A stretch of DNA of 64,000 bases from the NCBI RefSeq assembly GCF_020215645.1, contig NZ_CP084058.1, positions 3,720,001 to 3,784,000 on the forward strand, read 5' to 3'. The stretch's first letter is position 1. Every line of letters starts with the position of its first letter. The notes under the pieces were generated by a model. The model was not told the origin of the DNA, made no database searches, and saw only the letters and a list, made by a program, of their open reading frames with translations. This document shows, piece by piece, positions 1 to 7,969 of the stretch. Both the position numbers and the translations under genes were made by a program. The stretch comes from Nonomuraea gerenzanensis (lineage in GTDB: Bacteria; Actinomycetota; Actinomycetes; Streptosporangiales; Streptosporangiaceae).

Positions 1-258
1 GCCCACGTGCACGGTGGAACGTTCCGGATGATTCTCCCTGCTGACCAGCTTGTACGGCGTGGACACGCGCATCACGTCGCGCACCCCCGCCATGCCCCGC
101 AGGCTCGCCGCGTCGAGCTGCGTCACGTCGCCGACCAGGCCGACGATCGTGCGCGACACCCCCTTGCTGACGAACGCCTCCACCCCGGCCGCCTCGACGA
201 CGGACACGATCGACTCGATGTCGGCGGCGGTGGCCTCGGGCCCCATCACGATCACCAT
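1..258 (-). CDS. aroF: 3-deoxy-7-phosphoheptulonate synthase (DAHP synthase), 5' part only
   Basis: First 86 codons of a gene that runs off the left edge. The start MVIVMGPEATAADIE, followed by a VSKGVSRTIVGLVGD stretch, is the small N-terminal regulatory domain typical of type I-beta DAHP synthases. These enzymes condense phosphoenolpyruvate and erythrose-4-phosphate to open the shikimate pathway. The catalytic barrel lies outside the window, so the family call rests on this domain only. The ATG at 258 has a good Shine-Dalgarno (AAGGAG, 6 nt spacing). A leader ORF and a perfect palindrome lie just upstream on the same strand, suggesting attenuation control. A DAHP synthase next to a PknL-like kinase block recalls mycobacterial gene order. 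Confidence 0.85.
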   Translation of the reverse strand, partial: MVIVMGPEATAADIESIVSVVEAAGVEAFVSKGVSRTIVGLVGDVTQLDAASLRGMAGVRDVMRVSTPYKLVSRENHPERSTVHVG

Positions 259-299
259 CTGCTTGCTCCTTGGAAGGGAAAACTCACCGGGAAACACAG

Positions 300-331
300 A
301 AGGCCCCGGGTCCGATCGGACCCGGGGCCTT
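300..331 (-). terminator. Perfect 32-bp palindrome between leader ORF and aroF (candidate attenuator)
   Basis: Arms at 300-313 and 318-331 are perfectly complementary (14 bp, GC-rich) around a GATC centre. It lies 14 nt past the leader-ORF stop and 41 nt before the aroF start. The seven bases GGACCCG, which occur inside the leader ORF (codons GGA CCC GAG), can pair with CGGGTCC in the 5' arm, so an antiterminator form can be drawn. The U-tract after the stem is weak, so a translational rather than transcriptional mechanism is possible. Confidence 0.55.
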
Positions 332-345
332 CGTTCGCCTGTCTG

Positions 346-414
346 CTAGCGCAGCATCAGATGGCGAACGGACTCGGGTCCGCCGCCATAGGAAAACAGG
401 AACGCTGCGTGCAT
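346..414 (-). CDS. Candidate leader peptide of aroF (22 aa, Phe/Tyr codons)
   Basis: A 22-codon ORF starting MHAAFLFSYGGG and ending at TAG 14 nt before the aroF palindrome. Two Phe codons and one Tyr codon lie within codons 5-9, just before the segment that can pair with the terminator arm. Phe and Tyr are end products of the pathway that aroF opens, which fits ribosome-mediated attenuation. No clear Shine-Dalgarno is visible. A TAGGCT hexamer lies 8 nt upstream of the ATG, so translation from a leaderless or nearly leaderless transcript is plausible. This is inferred from layout alone. Confidence 0.5.
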   Translation of the reverse strand: MHAAFLFSYGGGPESVRHLMLR

Positions 415-508
415 AGTGCGAAAGCCTACCGCACCGCACCCGCTCGCGAACCACTCATGACCCGATGGCAGGATGGCCCAAGACGCGAGACCGGTGAGGG
501 GAGTGATC

Positions 509-1105
509 GTGGAGGAGTCGCGCCTGCCTCCAGGCCAGTACGTCCCGCGCGGCAGGCCCGTGATCCACTACGGCAGGGTGCCCGCGTTCAAGCCGGACAG
601 CTGGGACTTCCGGGTGTTCGGGGCCACGGCGTCGGGCGAGGAGCACCGCTTCGACTGGGGCGAGTTCGAGCAGTTGCCACGCGCCACGCGCATCGCCGAC
701 TTCCACTGCGTCACCAAGTTCTCCCTCATGGCCAACGAGTGGCGCGGCGTCACCCCCGCCACGATCATGGCCGCCGCCCCGCCCGACCCCGGCGTGCGCC
801 ACGTGATGATCTGGGCCGAGTACGGCTACAGCGCCAACCTGCGGATGTCCGACTTCGCCGCGCCCGGCACGCTGTTCGCGACGGAGCTGGACGAGAAGCC
901 GCTCAGCCCCGAGCGCGGTTTCCCGCTGCGCATCGTGGTGCCGCACCTGTACGCGTGGAAGAGCGTGAAGTGGGTGCGCGGCATCGAGTACCTCCTGGAG
1001 GACCGCAGGGGCTTCTGGGAGGAGCGCGGCTACCACAACGTCGCCGACCCGTGGCGCGAGCAGCGCTACTCCTACCAGGAAGAACCCGGAGAGGGCCCGC
1101 CCTGA
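509..1105 (+). CDS. Sulfite oxidase-like molybdopterin-binding oxidoreductase
   Basis: About 198 aa, soluble. The sequence runs from a LPPGQYVPRGRPVIHYG-like N-terminus into the single oxidoreductase molybdopterin-binding domain of the YedY/sulfite oxidase family. The DFHCVTKFS segment holds the Cys expected to ligate molybdenum, and IWAEYGYSANLRM and KSVKWVRGIEYL are typical conserved blocks. The haem and dimerisation domains of true sulfite oxidases are absent, so the substrate is unknown. I chose GTG 509 because AGGGGAG lies 5 nt upstream; ATG 473 in the same frame would add 12 residues but has a poor Shine-Dalgarno. It is transcribed away from aroF and no partner haem protein is adjacent. 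Confidence 0.8.
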   Translation: MEESRLPPGQYVPRGRPVIHYGRVPAFKPDSWDFRVFGATASGEEHRFDWGEFEQLPRATRIADFHCVTKFSLMANEWRGVTPATIMAAAPPDPGVRHVMIWAEYGYSANLRMSDFAAPGTLFATELDEKPLSPERGFPLRIVVPHLYAWKSVKWVRGIEYLLEDRRGFWEERGYHNVADPWREQRYSYQEEPGEGPP

Positions 1106-1146
1106 CACAACTCCGTGTTTTCCCCCGGGCACGGTCCGTTATTGGT

Positions 1147-1152
1147 TACGGT
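1147..1152 (+). promoter_or_regulatory. -10-like hexamer of a possibly leaderless lytS transcript
   Basis: TACGGT lies 7 nt before the ATG at 1160, and no Shine-Dalgarno precedes that ATG. This fits the actinobacterial leaderless arrangement. No convincing -35 element is seen. Confidence 0.35.
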
Positions 1153-1159
1153 TTCCAGC

Positions 1160-2317
1160 ATGCTGACCACCGTGTGCGTGGCGCTGTGCTCTCTGACCTT
1201 CCTCCTGGGCTACAGGCTCGCTCGCGCGCCGTGGCGCGGCCCGGCGGCACCGGAGGGACACAGGGCGGACGACGCCACGTACACCACGCTGCACATCGCC
1301 GCGATGGCCGCCCCCGCCCTGCGCGCGGGGCTCGATCGCGACTCCGCCCGTAAGGCCGTGCGGCACCTGCGCACCCTGCTCGGCACCTCGGCCGTCGCGA
1401 TCACCTCGACCGACGCCGCGCTGGCCTGGGACGGGCCGTGCACCGACGACGTGCTCACCTACGCCCGCGCCACGATGGCCGCCGGGCAGGCCCAGGTGTT
1501 CCCCGGGCGGCCCGGGGGGCCTGAGCTGGGGGCCGTGGCGGTGCCGCTGACGGTGGACGGCACCGTGGTGGGCGTGCTGGCGGCCTTCGAGCAGGAGGTG
1601 AGCGCCGCGCTGGTGCGTACCGTCTGCGAGGTCGGCCGCTGGGTCTCCGGCCAGCTGGAGCTGGCCGAGCTCGACGCCTCCAGGCGGCGCGCGCTGGAGG
1701 CCGAGATGCGCGCCCTGCGCGCGCAGATCTCGCCGCACTTCGTCTACAACGCGCTGACGACGATCGCCTCGTTCGTCCGCACCAACCCCAAGCGCGCCCG
1801 CGAGCTGCTGCTCGACTTCGCCGACTTCTCCCGGTACGCGCTGCGCAGGGCCCACGACTTCACCACCCTGGCCGACGAGCTGACCTGCGTGGACCGTTAC
1901 CTGCTGCTGGAGCGGGCCCGGTTCGGCGACAAGCTGCGCTTCAGCATGCAGGTGGCCCCCGAGGTGCTGCCCGTGCCGGTGCCGTTCCTGTGCCTGCAGC
2001 CGCTCGTCGAGAACGCCATCAAGCACGGCATGGCCGGCCGCGGCGGCCCCGGCGAGGTGCGGGTCGTGGTGCGGGACGCGGGCCCCGAGGCGCACATCAC
2101 GGTCGAGGACGACGGCGCCGGCATGGACCCCGAGTGCGCCAGGCGCATGCTGGACGAGGACCCGGCGCGCGAGGGCAGCGGCATCGGCCTGGCCAACGTG
2201 GACCTGCGCATGCGCCAGATCTACGGCGACGGCTACGGCCTCGTCGTGGAGACGGCGCTGGGGGCCGGGACCAAGGTGCGGCTGCGCGTACCCAAGACGC
2301 AGCTTAGCTCTTTGTAG
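1160..2317 (+). CDS. LytS-family sensor histidine kinase
   Basis: About 385 aa. One N-terminal hydrophobic segment (about residues 1-20) is followed by a GAF-like region (about 50-165). Next comes the His_kinase region with the phospho-acceptor His near residue 193 (AQISPHFVYNALTTIASF). A HATPase domain follows with NAIKHG near 285, DDGAGMDP and GSGIGLANVDLRMRQ. The SPHFVYN form is diagnostic of LytS/YehU kinases. It is co-directional with a LytTR regulator 66 bp downstream, then a DUF485 protein and an SSS symporter. By analogy with BtsSR-type and actinobacterial LytSR/symporter loci it probably senses a small carboxylate; the ligand is inferred. The start at 1160 puts a TACGGT hexamer 7 nt upstream. 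Confidence 0.88.
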   Translation: MLTTVCVALCSLTFLLGYRLARAPWRGPAAPEGHRADDATYTTLHIAAMAAPALRAGLDRDSARKAVRHLRTLLGTSAVAITSTDAALAWDGPCTDDVLTYARATMAAGQAQVFPGRPGGPELGAVAVPLTVDGTVVGVLAAFEQEVSAALVRTVCEVGRWVSGQLELAELDASRRRALEAEMRALRAQISPHFVYNALTTIASFVRTNPKRARELLLDFADFSRYALRRAHDFTTLADELTCVDRYLLLERARFGDKLRFSMQVAPEVLPVPVPFLCLQPLVENAIKHGMAGRGGPGEVRVVVRDAGPEAHITVEDDGAGMDPECARRMLDEDPAREGSGIGLANVDLRMRQIYGDGYGLVVETALGAGTKVRLRVPKTQLSSL

Positions 2318-2383
2318 TCAAATCCTTACGCTATGCTAGCGTGGCGCTGATGGTCTCTGCTTTCATACGACAGCGTGGTGGAC

Positions 2384-3124
2384 ATGCTGAGGGTTCTGGC
2401 CGTAGACGATGAAGTGCCTGCTCTGGAGGAGCTCGCCTACCTGCTGCGCCAGGATGACCGGATCGAACACGTCACGACCGCGGCCGACGGCGTCACGGCG
2501 CTGCAGGACATGGTCCAGATGATCGGCGGCGGCGAGCGGCTCGACGGGGTGTTCCTGGACATCCGGATGCCCGGCCTCGACGGGCTCGACCTCGCCAGGC
2601 TCGTCGGCGGCTTCCCCAGCCCGCCGCGGCTGGTGTTCGTCACCGCGCACGAGGAGTGCGCGGTGCAGGCCTTCGAGCTGGAGGCGGTCGACTACCTGCT
2701 CAAGCCCGTCAGGGCCGAGCGCCTGTCGGAGGCGGTGCGCAGGCTGGAGGCCGCCACCAACCCGGCGCCCGAGCCGGGGCAGGACGACGTGATCCCGGTC
2801 GAGCTGGGCGGGCGCACCAGGTTCGTGCCGCAGCAGGCCGTGTGGTTCGCCGAGGCCAAGGGCGACTACGTGCGCCTGCACACGGTCGACGGCAGCTACC
2901 TGGTGCGCATGTCGCTGGCCGCGCTGGAGCGGCGCTGGTCGGATGCCGGGTTCATCCGCATCCATCGCAGCACGCTCGTCTCCGCCCGGCACGTCAGCGA
3001 GCTGCGCTTCGAGGGCGGGCGGGTGACGCTCACCGTCGGCACCGAGACGCTGCAGGTCAGCAGGAGGCACAGCCGTCAGGTGCGCGAGCAGCTCGTGCGC
3101 CAGCACAGGGGAGCGATCTCGTGA
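2384..3124 (+). CDS. LytTR-family response regulator
   Basis: About 246 aa. The N-terminal receiver domain begins MLRVLAVDDE and carries the phospho-acceptor Asp near residue 59 (FLDIRMPG), with the switch Thr and Lys in VFVTAHE and YLLKPV. The C-terminal LytTR DNA-binding domain (about 140-240) includes WFAEAKGDYVRLHT and FIRIHRSTLVS. It pairs with the LytS kinase upstream and probably activates the downstream symporter genes or its own operon. GTG 2375 would add three residues; ATG 2384 matches the usual start of the family. The stop overlaps the GTG of the next gene (GTGA), indicating translational coupling. Confidence 0.88.
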   Translation: MLRVLAVDDEVPALEELAYLLRQDDRIEHVTTAADGVTALQDMVQMIGGGERLDGVFLDIRMPGLDGLDLARLVGGFPSPPRLVFVTAHEECAVQAFELEAVDYLLKPVRAERLSEAVRRLEAATNPAPEPGQDDVIPVELGGRTRFVPQQAVWFAEAKGDYVRLHTVDGSYLVRMSLAALERRWSDAGFIRIHRSTLVSARHVSELRFEGGRVTLTVGTETLQVSRRHSRQVREQLVRQHRGAIS

Positions 3125-3423
3125 CCGGCGGGCGCCGCGTCGTCGTGACGCGGCGGCCCCCGCCGATCGGCGCCAGGCTCGACTACGCGGGCACGGCGTG
3201 CCTGCCCGAGAGCCCTCCTGACGTGCCCGCCATGGTGGGCCTGCAGTTACGGCAGGCGCTGCGCACCGTGGGCGTCACGGCGGGGCTCCTGGTGGGCGTG
3301 CCGGTCCTCGCCATGTGGGCGCCGCACCCCTGGGTCTGGGTGGCGTTGTCGGTGGCGGTGCAGGGCGCCTGGGTGGGGTTGTCCGTGCTGCAGCTCAGGT
3401 GGGCGGAGCGGCTGGAGAGATGA
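3121..3423 (+). CDS. Small membrane protein, DUF485-like symporter partner
   Basis: 100 aa starting at GTG 3121, overlapping the upstream stop by 4 nt and overlapped by the next ATG. Two hydrophobic helices (about 50-67 and 73-92) are separated by a short WAPHPWVW loop, as in DUF485/YjcH proteins that accompany SSS-family solute symporters. The N-terminal 40 residues are basic and proline-rich. Its role is unproven; the family is thought to form a complex with, or stabilise, the cognate symporter. The assignment rests on topology, size and position directly before the SSS gene more than on residue identity. Confidence 0.65.
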   Translation: MTGGRRVVVTRRPPPIGARLDYAGTACLPESPPDVPAMVGLQLRQALRTVGVTAGLLVGVPVLAMWAPHPWVWVALSVAVQGAWVGLSVLQLRWAERLER

Positions 3424-4910
3424 CCGTCGCGGTGCTGACCGGGATCGCCTTCGTGCTGGTTCTGGGCGTCATGGTGGGCGCCGCGCGACCGCGCCGCTCC
3501 AGCGGCGCCTCCGACTTCTACGTGGCGGCGAGGGCCGTTCCCCCGTGGTGGAACGGCGCCGCGATCACCTCCGAGTACACCTCGGCCGCCGCCTGCCTGG
3601 GCACGGCCGGGCTCATCGCCACGCACGGCTCGCCGATGTTGTGGTACCCGGCGGGGGCCGCCGCCGGGTTCGTCGTCATCCTGGCCCTGGTCGTCGCGCC
3701 GCTGCGGCGCTCCGGCACGTTCACGCTGCCCGACTTCGCCGAATGGCGGCTGCGCTCGGTGGTGCTGCGCCGCTTCACCACCTGCTTCGTGCTCGTCGTC
3801 GGGCTGGCGTTCCTGGTCGCCCAGTTCCACGCCGCAGGAGTGGTGGTGCGGCTGCTGACCGGGCTGCCGCCGTGGCTGGGCTGGGCGGCCGTGGCGGCCA
3901 CGGCGCTGATCGTGGCGTTCGCGGGCGGTCTCGGGAGCGTGACGAGCGTGCAGGCCGCGCAGTTCTGGCTGAAGCTGGCGGTGTTCCTGGGTGTCGGGGC
4001 GGTGTGCTGGTGGATGGCCGGCAGCCGGTCCGCCGCCTGGTTCGAGGGGGCCTACCGGACCGGCGGCGCGGGGCTGGCGGGAGCGGGGGACCCGTCGCTG
4101 CCCGGGGTGCTGTCGGTGCTGCTGGCCTGCGCGCTGGGCACCATGGGGCTGCCGCACGTGATCGTGCGCGTCTACACCAGCAGGGACGGGCACGGCGCCC
4201 GGCGCTCGATCGTGGCCACCCAGGTCATGCTGGCCGTGTTCTGCGTCGTGCCGCCGCTGTACGGGGTCCTGGGCAGCGTTCACGTGCGGGGCGCCGCCGC
4301 GGACGAGATCGTGCTCCTGCTGCCCGCCACGCTGCTCTCCGGGCTCGTGGGGGACGTTCTGACGGGTCTGCTGGCGGCGGGGGCGTTCGCGGCCTTCCTG
4401 GCCACCTCGGGGGGCGTGCTGGTGGCCGTGGGCGGCGCGCTGTCGGCGTGCGTGACCCGGGCCGGGATCCGGCCGTTCCGCGCGGCCGTGGTCGCCGTCA
4501 CGCTCGCCGGGATGGCGCTGACGGCGGTCAGCAGCCCGGGCGTGTCGGTGGCGCTGGTGCTGCTGGGCTTCAGCCTCTCGGCCGCCACGTTCTGCCCGAT
4601 GCTGGTGCTGGGCATCTGGTGGCGGCGGCTGACGGACGTGGGCGTCGCGGCGGGCTTCGCCACCGGCGGGGGCGTGACCGCGGTGCTTGTGGTCGCGGAG
4701 CAGGCAGGCGTGAAGATGGGCTCGCTGACTTCCTGCCCCGCTCCGGTCGCGGTGCCGGTCTCCTTCGCCGCAATGGTGGTGATATCCCTGGTCACACCGG
4801 GTCGAGTGCCGCAGGCGGTGGGCCGGATGATGGCCAAGATGCATCTGCCCGAGCATCTCGCGGGCCCCCCGACCTGCCGTTCGTCGCTCGATGGCGACCG
4901 TTGGTCGTGA
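3420..4910 (+). CDS. Sodium:solute symporter (SSS family), probable monocarboxylate transporter
   Basis: About 496 aa of near-continuous membrane segments. N-terminal SGASDFYVAARAVPPWWNGA and AITSEYTSAAACLGTAGL are hallmarks of the acetate/pyruvate branch of SSS symporters. GLGSVTSVQAAQFWLK and ALGTMGLPHVIVRVYTS follow, again as in ActP-like proteins. It should import an organic acid with Na+ or H+. ATG 3420 overlaps the DUF485 stop, and the LytS-LytTR-DUF485-SSS order implies that the two-component system controls uptake. The C-terminus (PPTCRSSLDGDRWS) is polar. The substrate (acetate, pyruvate, lactate or propionate) cannot be read from sequence. Confidence 0.85.
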   Translation: MTVAVLTGIAFVLVLGVMVGAARPRRSSGASDFYVAARAVPPWWNGAAITSEYTSAAACLGTAGLIATHGSPMLWYPAGAAAGFVVILALVVAPLRRSGTFTLPDFAEWRLRSVVLRRFTTCFVLVVGLAFLVAQFHAAGVVVRLLTGLPPWLGWAAVAATALIVAFAGGLGSVTSVQAAQFWLKLAVFLGVGAVCWWMAGSRSAAWFEGAYRTGGAGLAGAGDPSLPGVLSVLLACALGTMGLPHVIVRVYTSRDGHGARRSIVATQVMLAVFCVVPPLYGVLGSVHVRGAAADEIVLLLPATLLSGLVGDVLTGLLAAGAFAAFLATSGGVLVAVGGALSACVTRAGIRPFRAAVVAVTLAGMALTAVSSPGVSVALVLLGFSLSAATFCPMLVLGIWWRRLTDVGVAAGFATGGGVTAVLVVAEQAGVKMGSLTSCPAPVAVPVSFAAMVVISLVTPGRVPQAVGRMMAKMHLPEHLAGPPTCRSSLDGDRWS

Positions 4911-5281
4911 CACCACTCTCCGCACATCGCTGACTACTAACCGTTCAACGAGCTGTCCGTAAACAGGGTTTCGCCCACAAGATCGCAACCGTAGTGTTTC
5001 GGCATCGGAAGCCTTCCCGGCGCACCGGGGGGACGGGCCGCAAGGTCCATCGAAAGGGTCGGTGCGCGGGGTTCTCCGGCGACACGCAGGTCGCCGCGGC
5101 GGTCGGGCCCCTTACCGGGGGGTGGGGCCCGCCACGCCGAACGTGAGGGGGCGCCCGCTGCGGCCGTTGAGTCGGCCCCGCGATCCGGCCTTCGGGGGCG
5201 GTCGGATCGCGAGAGCGGGCGCCCCTATCACGGTTGAAACCGCGATGGGCGTTTTATCCGGGGACTCCCGAGCGGCGGTGG
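4911..5281 (+). other. Non-coding region between convergent genes
   Basis: 371 bp between the SSS symporter and endonuclease IV, whose 3' ends face each other. Apart from the large structured element near its right end I see nothing convincing. The short ORF at 5062-5295 is Arg/Gly-rich without family features and was not accepted. Confidence 0.5.
5146..5226 (+). terminator. Large nested inverted repeat, probable bidirectional terminator
   Basis: Outer arms 5146-5159 and 5214-5226 pair over 13 bp with one bulged G. An inner stem pairs CGCGATCCG (5179-5187) with CGGATCGCG (5203-5211). It sits between two convergent genes, which suits bidirectional termination. No T-run flanks it. A structured RNA cannot be excluded. 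Confidence 0.5.
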
Positions 5282-6121
5282 TCAGCCGTCCCTGAGCTTC
5301 TTCAGCAGCGCGATGTCCTCCGCGTGCTTGGGCGCCTTGCCCGGCGTCTCGATGCAGATCGGCACCCCGGCCACCGCCGGATGCCGCATCATCTCGCCGA
5401 ACGGCTCGGCGCCGATGTGACCGGCCCCGATGTTCTCGTGGCGGTCCTTCTTGGCGCCGCACACGTCCTTGGAGTCGTTGGCGTGGATCAGCTTCAGCCG
5501 CCCCGGCGCGATCGCGTGCAGCGCGTCGAACGTCTCGCGCACCCCGCCCTCGGCCGCCAGGTCGTGACCGGCGGCGAAGGCGTGACAGGTGTCGAGGCAG
5601 ACGCAGGCCCGCGGGTGCCAGTCGAGGGCGGCGAGGTAGGGCTCCAGATCCTGGACGGTGGCGCAGAGCATCGCGCCCTGGCCGGCCATCGGCTCCAGCA
5701 GCAGGTCGGGCCCGCCCTCGGGGATCTCGTCGAGCAGCGGCAGCAGGTTGTCGTGGAGCTGGCGCAGCGCGTCGTCGCGCGGCTGCGTGACCGCCGAGCC
5801 GGTGTGCACCACGACCCCCTCGGCGCCGATCTCCACCCCGCGGCGCAGGCCGTGGCGCACCACCGCGATGGAGTTGGCCAGCGTCTCCGGGCTGGGCGAG
5901 CCGAAGTTGACCAGGTAGGGCACGTGGATGAACGCGGTGACGCCCGACTCGGCCAGCTTGGCGTCCTCGGCGGGCTTGCCGTCGTTGAGCGCCCAGCCGC
6001 GCGGGTTGGTGACGAACACCTGGATCATCTCGGCGCCGATCTCGGCCATGTACTTGAGGCCGCCCGTCGCCAGGCCGCCTGTCACGGACACGTGTCCGCC
6101 GATCAGGGAAGTTGGGGTCAT
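5282..6121 (-). CDS. nfo: Deoxyribonuclease IV (endonuclease IV-type AP endonuclease)
   Basis: 279 aa, matching the usual length. It cleaves the backbone 5' to abasic sites in base-excision repair through a tri-metal TIM barrel. IGGHVSVTGGL, QVFVTNPRGW, FIHVPYLVNFGSP, VVVHTGSAV, DLLLEPMAGQG, CLDTCHAFAAGHDL, IHANDSKD, DRHENIGAGHIG and ICIETPG are the successive metal-ligand motifs of the family. ATG 6121 was chosen because the family begins right at the (I/L)GGHVS strand and GGGGG lies upstream. It is divergent from the purine cluster, with about 190 bp between them. Confidence 0.92.
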   Translation of the reverse strand: MTPTSLIGGHVSVTGGLATGGLKYMAEIGAEMIQVFVTNPRGWALNDGKPAEDAKLAESGVTAFIHVPYLVNFGSPSPETLANSIAVVRHGLRRGVEIGAEGVVVHTGSAVTQPRDDALRQLHDNLLPLLDEIPEGGPDLLLEPMAGQGAMLCATVQDLEPYLAALDWHPRACVCLDTCHAFAAGHDLAAEGGVRETFDALHAIAPGRLKLIHANDSKDVCGAKKDRHENIGAGHIGAEPFGEMMRHPAVAGVPICIETPGKAPKHAEDIALLKKLRDG

Positions 6122-6232
6122 GATGGCCCCCAGTGTAGGCGCAGCCCCCGACCGTTTCCGTCGCCGCGACGCGCGCTCACCTGCCGGATCGTCCGCCGGG
6201 CCGTCGCACGTGATTGGAGCATGACACCAAAA

Positions 6233-6284
6233 GTGCCCGGTATCCGGACCCCGAGTTGGGAGTTCTCGCGGATGGACCGGGCAC
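6233..6284 (+). promoter_or_regulatory. Inverted repeat upstream of the purine-degradation operon
   Basis: GTGCCCGGT (6233-6241) and ACCGGGCAC (6276-6284) are perfectly complementary, with an inner CCG/CGG extension, 25 nt before the OHCU decarboxylase start. It could be an operator for the divergent or downstream genes, or a hairpin in a leader. No regulator gene for purine catabolism lies in the window to match it. Confidence 0.35.
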
Positions 6285-6308
6285 GAAGCGCCTGTGTGTA
6301 CTTCTGGC

Positions 6309-6796
6309 ATGCTCACCGACTTCAACGCCCGGTCGCCGGCCGAGGCCGAGGCGGACCTGCTGGCCTGCTGCGCCTCCCGCGCGTTCGCCGGGAAGGTGGC
6401 CGCGCTGCGGCCGTACGCGGACCTGGAGCGGCTGCTCGACGCCGCCGGCGCGGCCGTGCTGGAGCTGGCCTGGGACGACGTCCTGGAGGCGCTGAGCGCC
6501 CACCCGAGAATCGGGGAGCGGCCGGGCGGGACGGACCGCGAGTCGGCGTGGTCGCGGCAGGAGCAGTCGGGCGTGGAGGACGGCCTGCGCGCGGCGCTCG
6601 CCGAGGGCAACCGGGCCTACGAGGAGCGGTTCGGGCACGTCTACCTCGTCTGCGCCACCGGGCGCACCGGCGCCGAGCTGCTGGCCAGGCTGCGCGAGCG
6701 GCTGGGCAACGACGAGGAGCGCGAGCGCGCGGTCGTCCGGCGGGAGCTGGCCGCCATCACCCGGCTGCGGCTGCGCGAGCTGGCGGGGGAGGCGGC

Positions 6797-6800
<4 letters not shown>
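6309..6800 (+). CDS. 2-oxo-4-hydroxy-4-carboxy-5-ureidoimidazoline (OHCU) decarboxylase
   Basis: About 163 aa, alpha-helical. It converts OHCU to (S)-allantoin, the last step of the urate-to-allantoin trio. HPRIGERPGG holds the catalytic His of the family, and the SAWSRQEQSGV segment and NRAYEERFGHVYLVCATGRT block are conserved in UraD/PucL-N proteins. ATG 6309 gives a normal N-terminus (MLTDFNA); GTG 6294 would add five residues. No strong Shine-Dalgarno is visible. Its stop overlaps the GTG of 5-hydroxyisourate hydrolase, so the two are coupled. First gene of a purine-degradation operon. Confidence 0.92.
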
Positions 6801-7096
<296 letters not shown>

Positions 7097-7960
7097 ATGA
7101 TCGTCAAGCTCGGCGCCAACCGCTACGGCAAGGCGGAGACCAGGCTCGTGCACGTGCTGCGCGACGGCCCCGTGCACCACGTCAAGGACGTCAGCGTCAG
7201 CACCTCCCTGTCGGGCGACATGGAGGCCGCGCACCTGACCGGCGACAACTCCGCCGTCCTGCCGACCGACACGCAGAAGAACATGGTGTACGTCTTCGCC
7301 AGGCGCTACGGCGTCGGCCAGATCGAGGAGTTCGCCCTCCGCCTGGCCAGGCACTTCGTGGCGGCGCACCCCTCGATCCACCACGCCAGGGTGGAGATCG
7401 AGGAGTACGGCTGGAACCGCGCGGGGCCGCACTCGTTCGTGCGCGACGGCGGTGAGGTGCGCACCTGCGTGGTCCACCACGACCGCGACGGCCGCACCAC
7501 CGTGCTGTCCGGGCTGACCGACCTGGTGGTGCTGAACTCGACGGGCTCGGAGTTCCACGGCTTCCTGACCGACGAGTACACCACGCTGCCGCCGACCACC
7601 GACCGCGTCCTGGCCACCGCCGTCCGCGCCCGGTGGCGGCACGCCTCGCCCGACGCCTCCTCCTACGCCAAGTCGTACGACGAGGCCAGGCAGTGCCTGA
7701 TCGACGCGTTCGCCGGCACCCACAGCCTCTCGCTCCAGCAGACCCTGTACGCCATGGGCGAGCGCGTCCTGACCACCTGTCCCGAGCTCTGCGAGGTCAG
7801 ATTGTCGATGCCGAACAAGCACCACTTCGCGGTGGACCTGTCCCCGTTCGGCCTGGACAACGAGAACGAGGTGTTCTACGCCGCCGACCGGCCCTACGGG
7901 CTGATCGAGGGCGGCGTGCTGCGCGAGGACGCCCCCGACGCCGCCTTCGCCTGGGAGTAG
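7097..7960 (+). CDS. Urate oxidase (uricase)
   Basis: 287 aa. This cofactor-free tunnelling-fold enzyme oxidises urate to 5-hydroxyisourate with O2 and releases H2O2. The N-terminal KLGANRYGKAETRLVHV, the PTDTQKNMVYVFARRYG segment with the catalytic Thr, and SGSEFHGFLTDEYTTLP-like and MPNKHHFAVDLSPFGLDN blocks are all present and in order. ATG 7097 follows the uraH stop directly, with GAGGGAG as Shine-Dalgarno. Length is normal, and the C-terminus is AFAWE rather than a peroxisomal-type tail. A catalase or dehydrogenase partner is not adjacent. Confidence 0.95.
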   Translation: MIVKLGANRYGKAETRLVHVLRDGPVHHVKDVSVSTSLSGDMEAAHLTGDNSAVLPTDTQKNMVYVFARRYGVGQIEEFALRLARHFVAAHPSIHHARVEIEEYGWNRAGPHSFVRDGGEVRTCVVHHDRDGRTTVLSGLTDLVVLNSTGSEFHGFLTDEYTTLPPTTDRVLATAVRARWRHASPDASSYAKSYDEARQCLIDAFAGTHSLSLQQTLYAMGERVLTTCPELCEVRLSMPNKHHFAVDLSPFGLDNENEVFYAADRPYGLIEGGVLREDAPDAAFAWE

Positions 7961-7969
7961 GGGGCGACG

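Noticed and set aside
5062..5295. Short plus-strand ORF in the gap after the SSS symporter
   Set aside because: Arg-rich, no Shine-Dalgarno, overlaps the large inverted repeat and the nfo 3' end.
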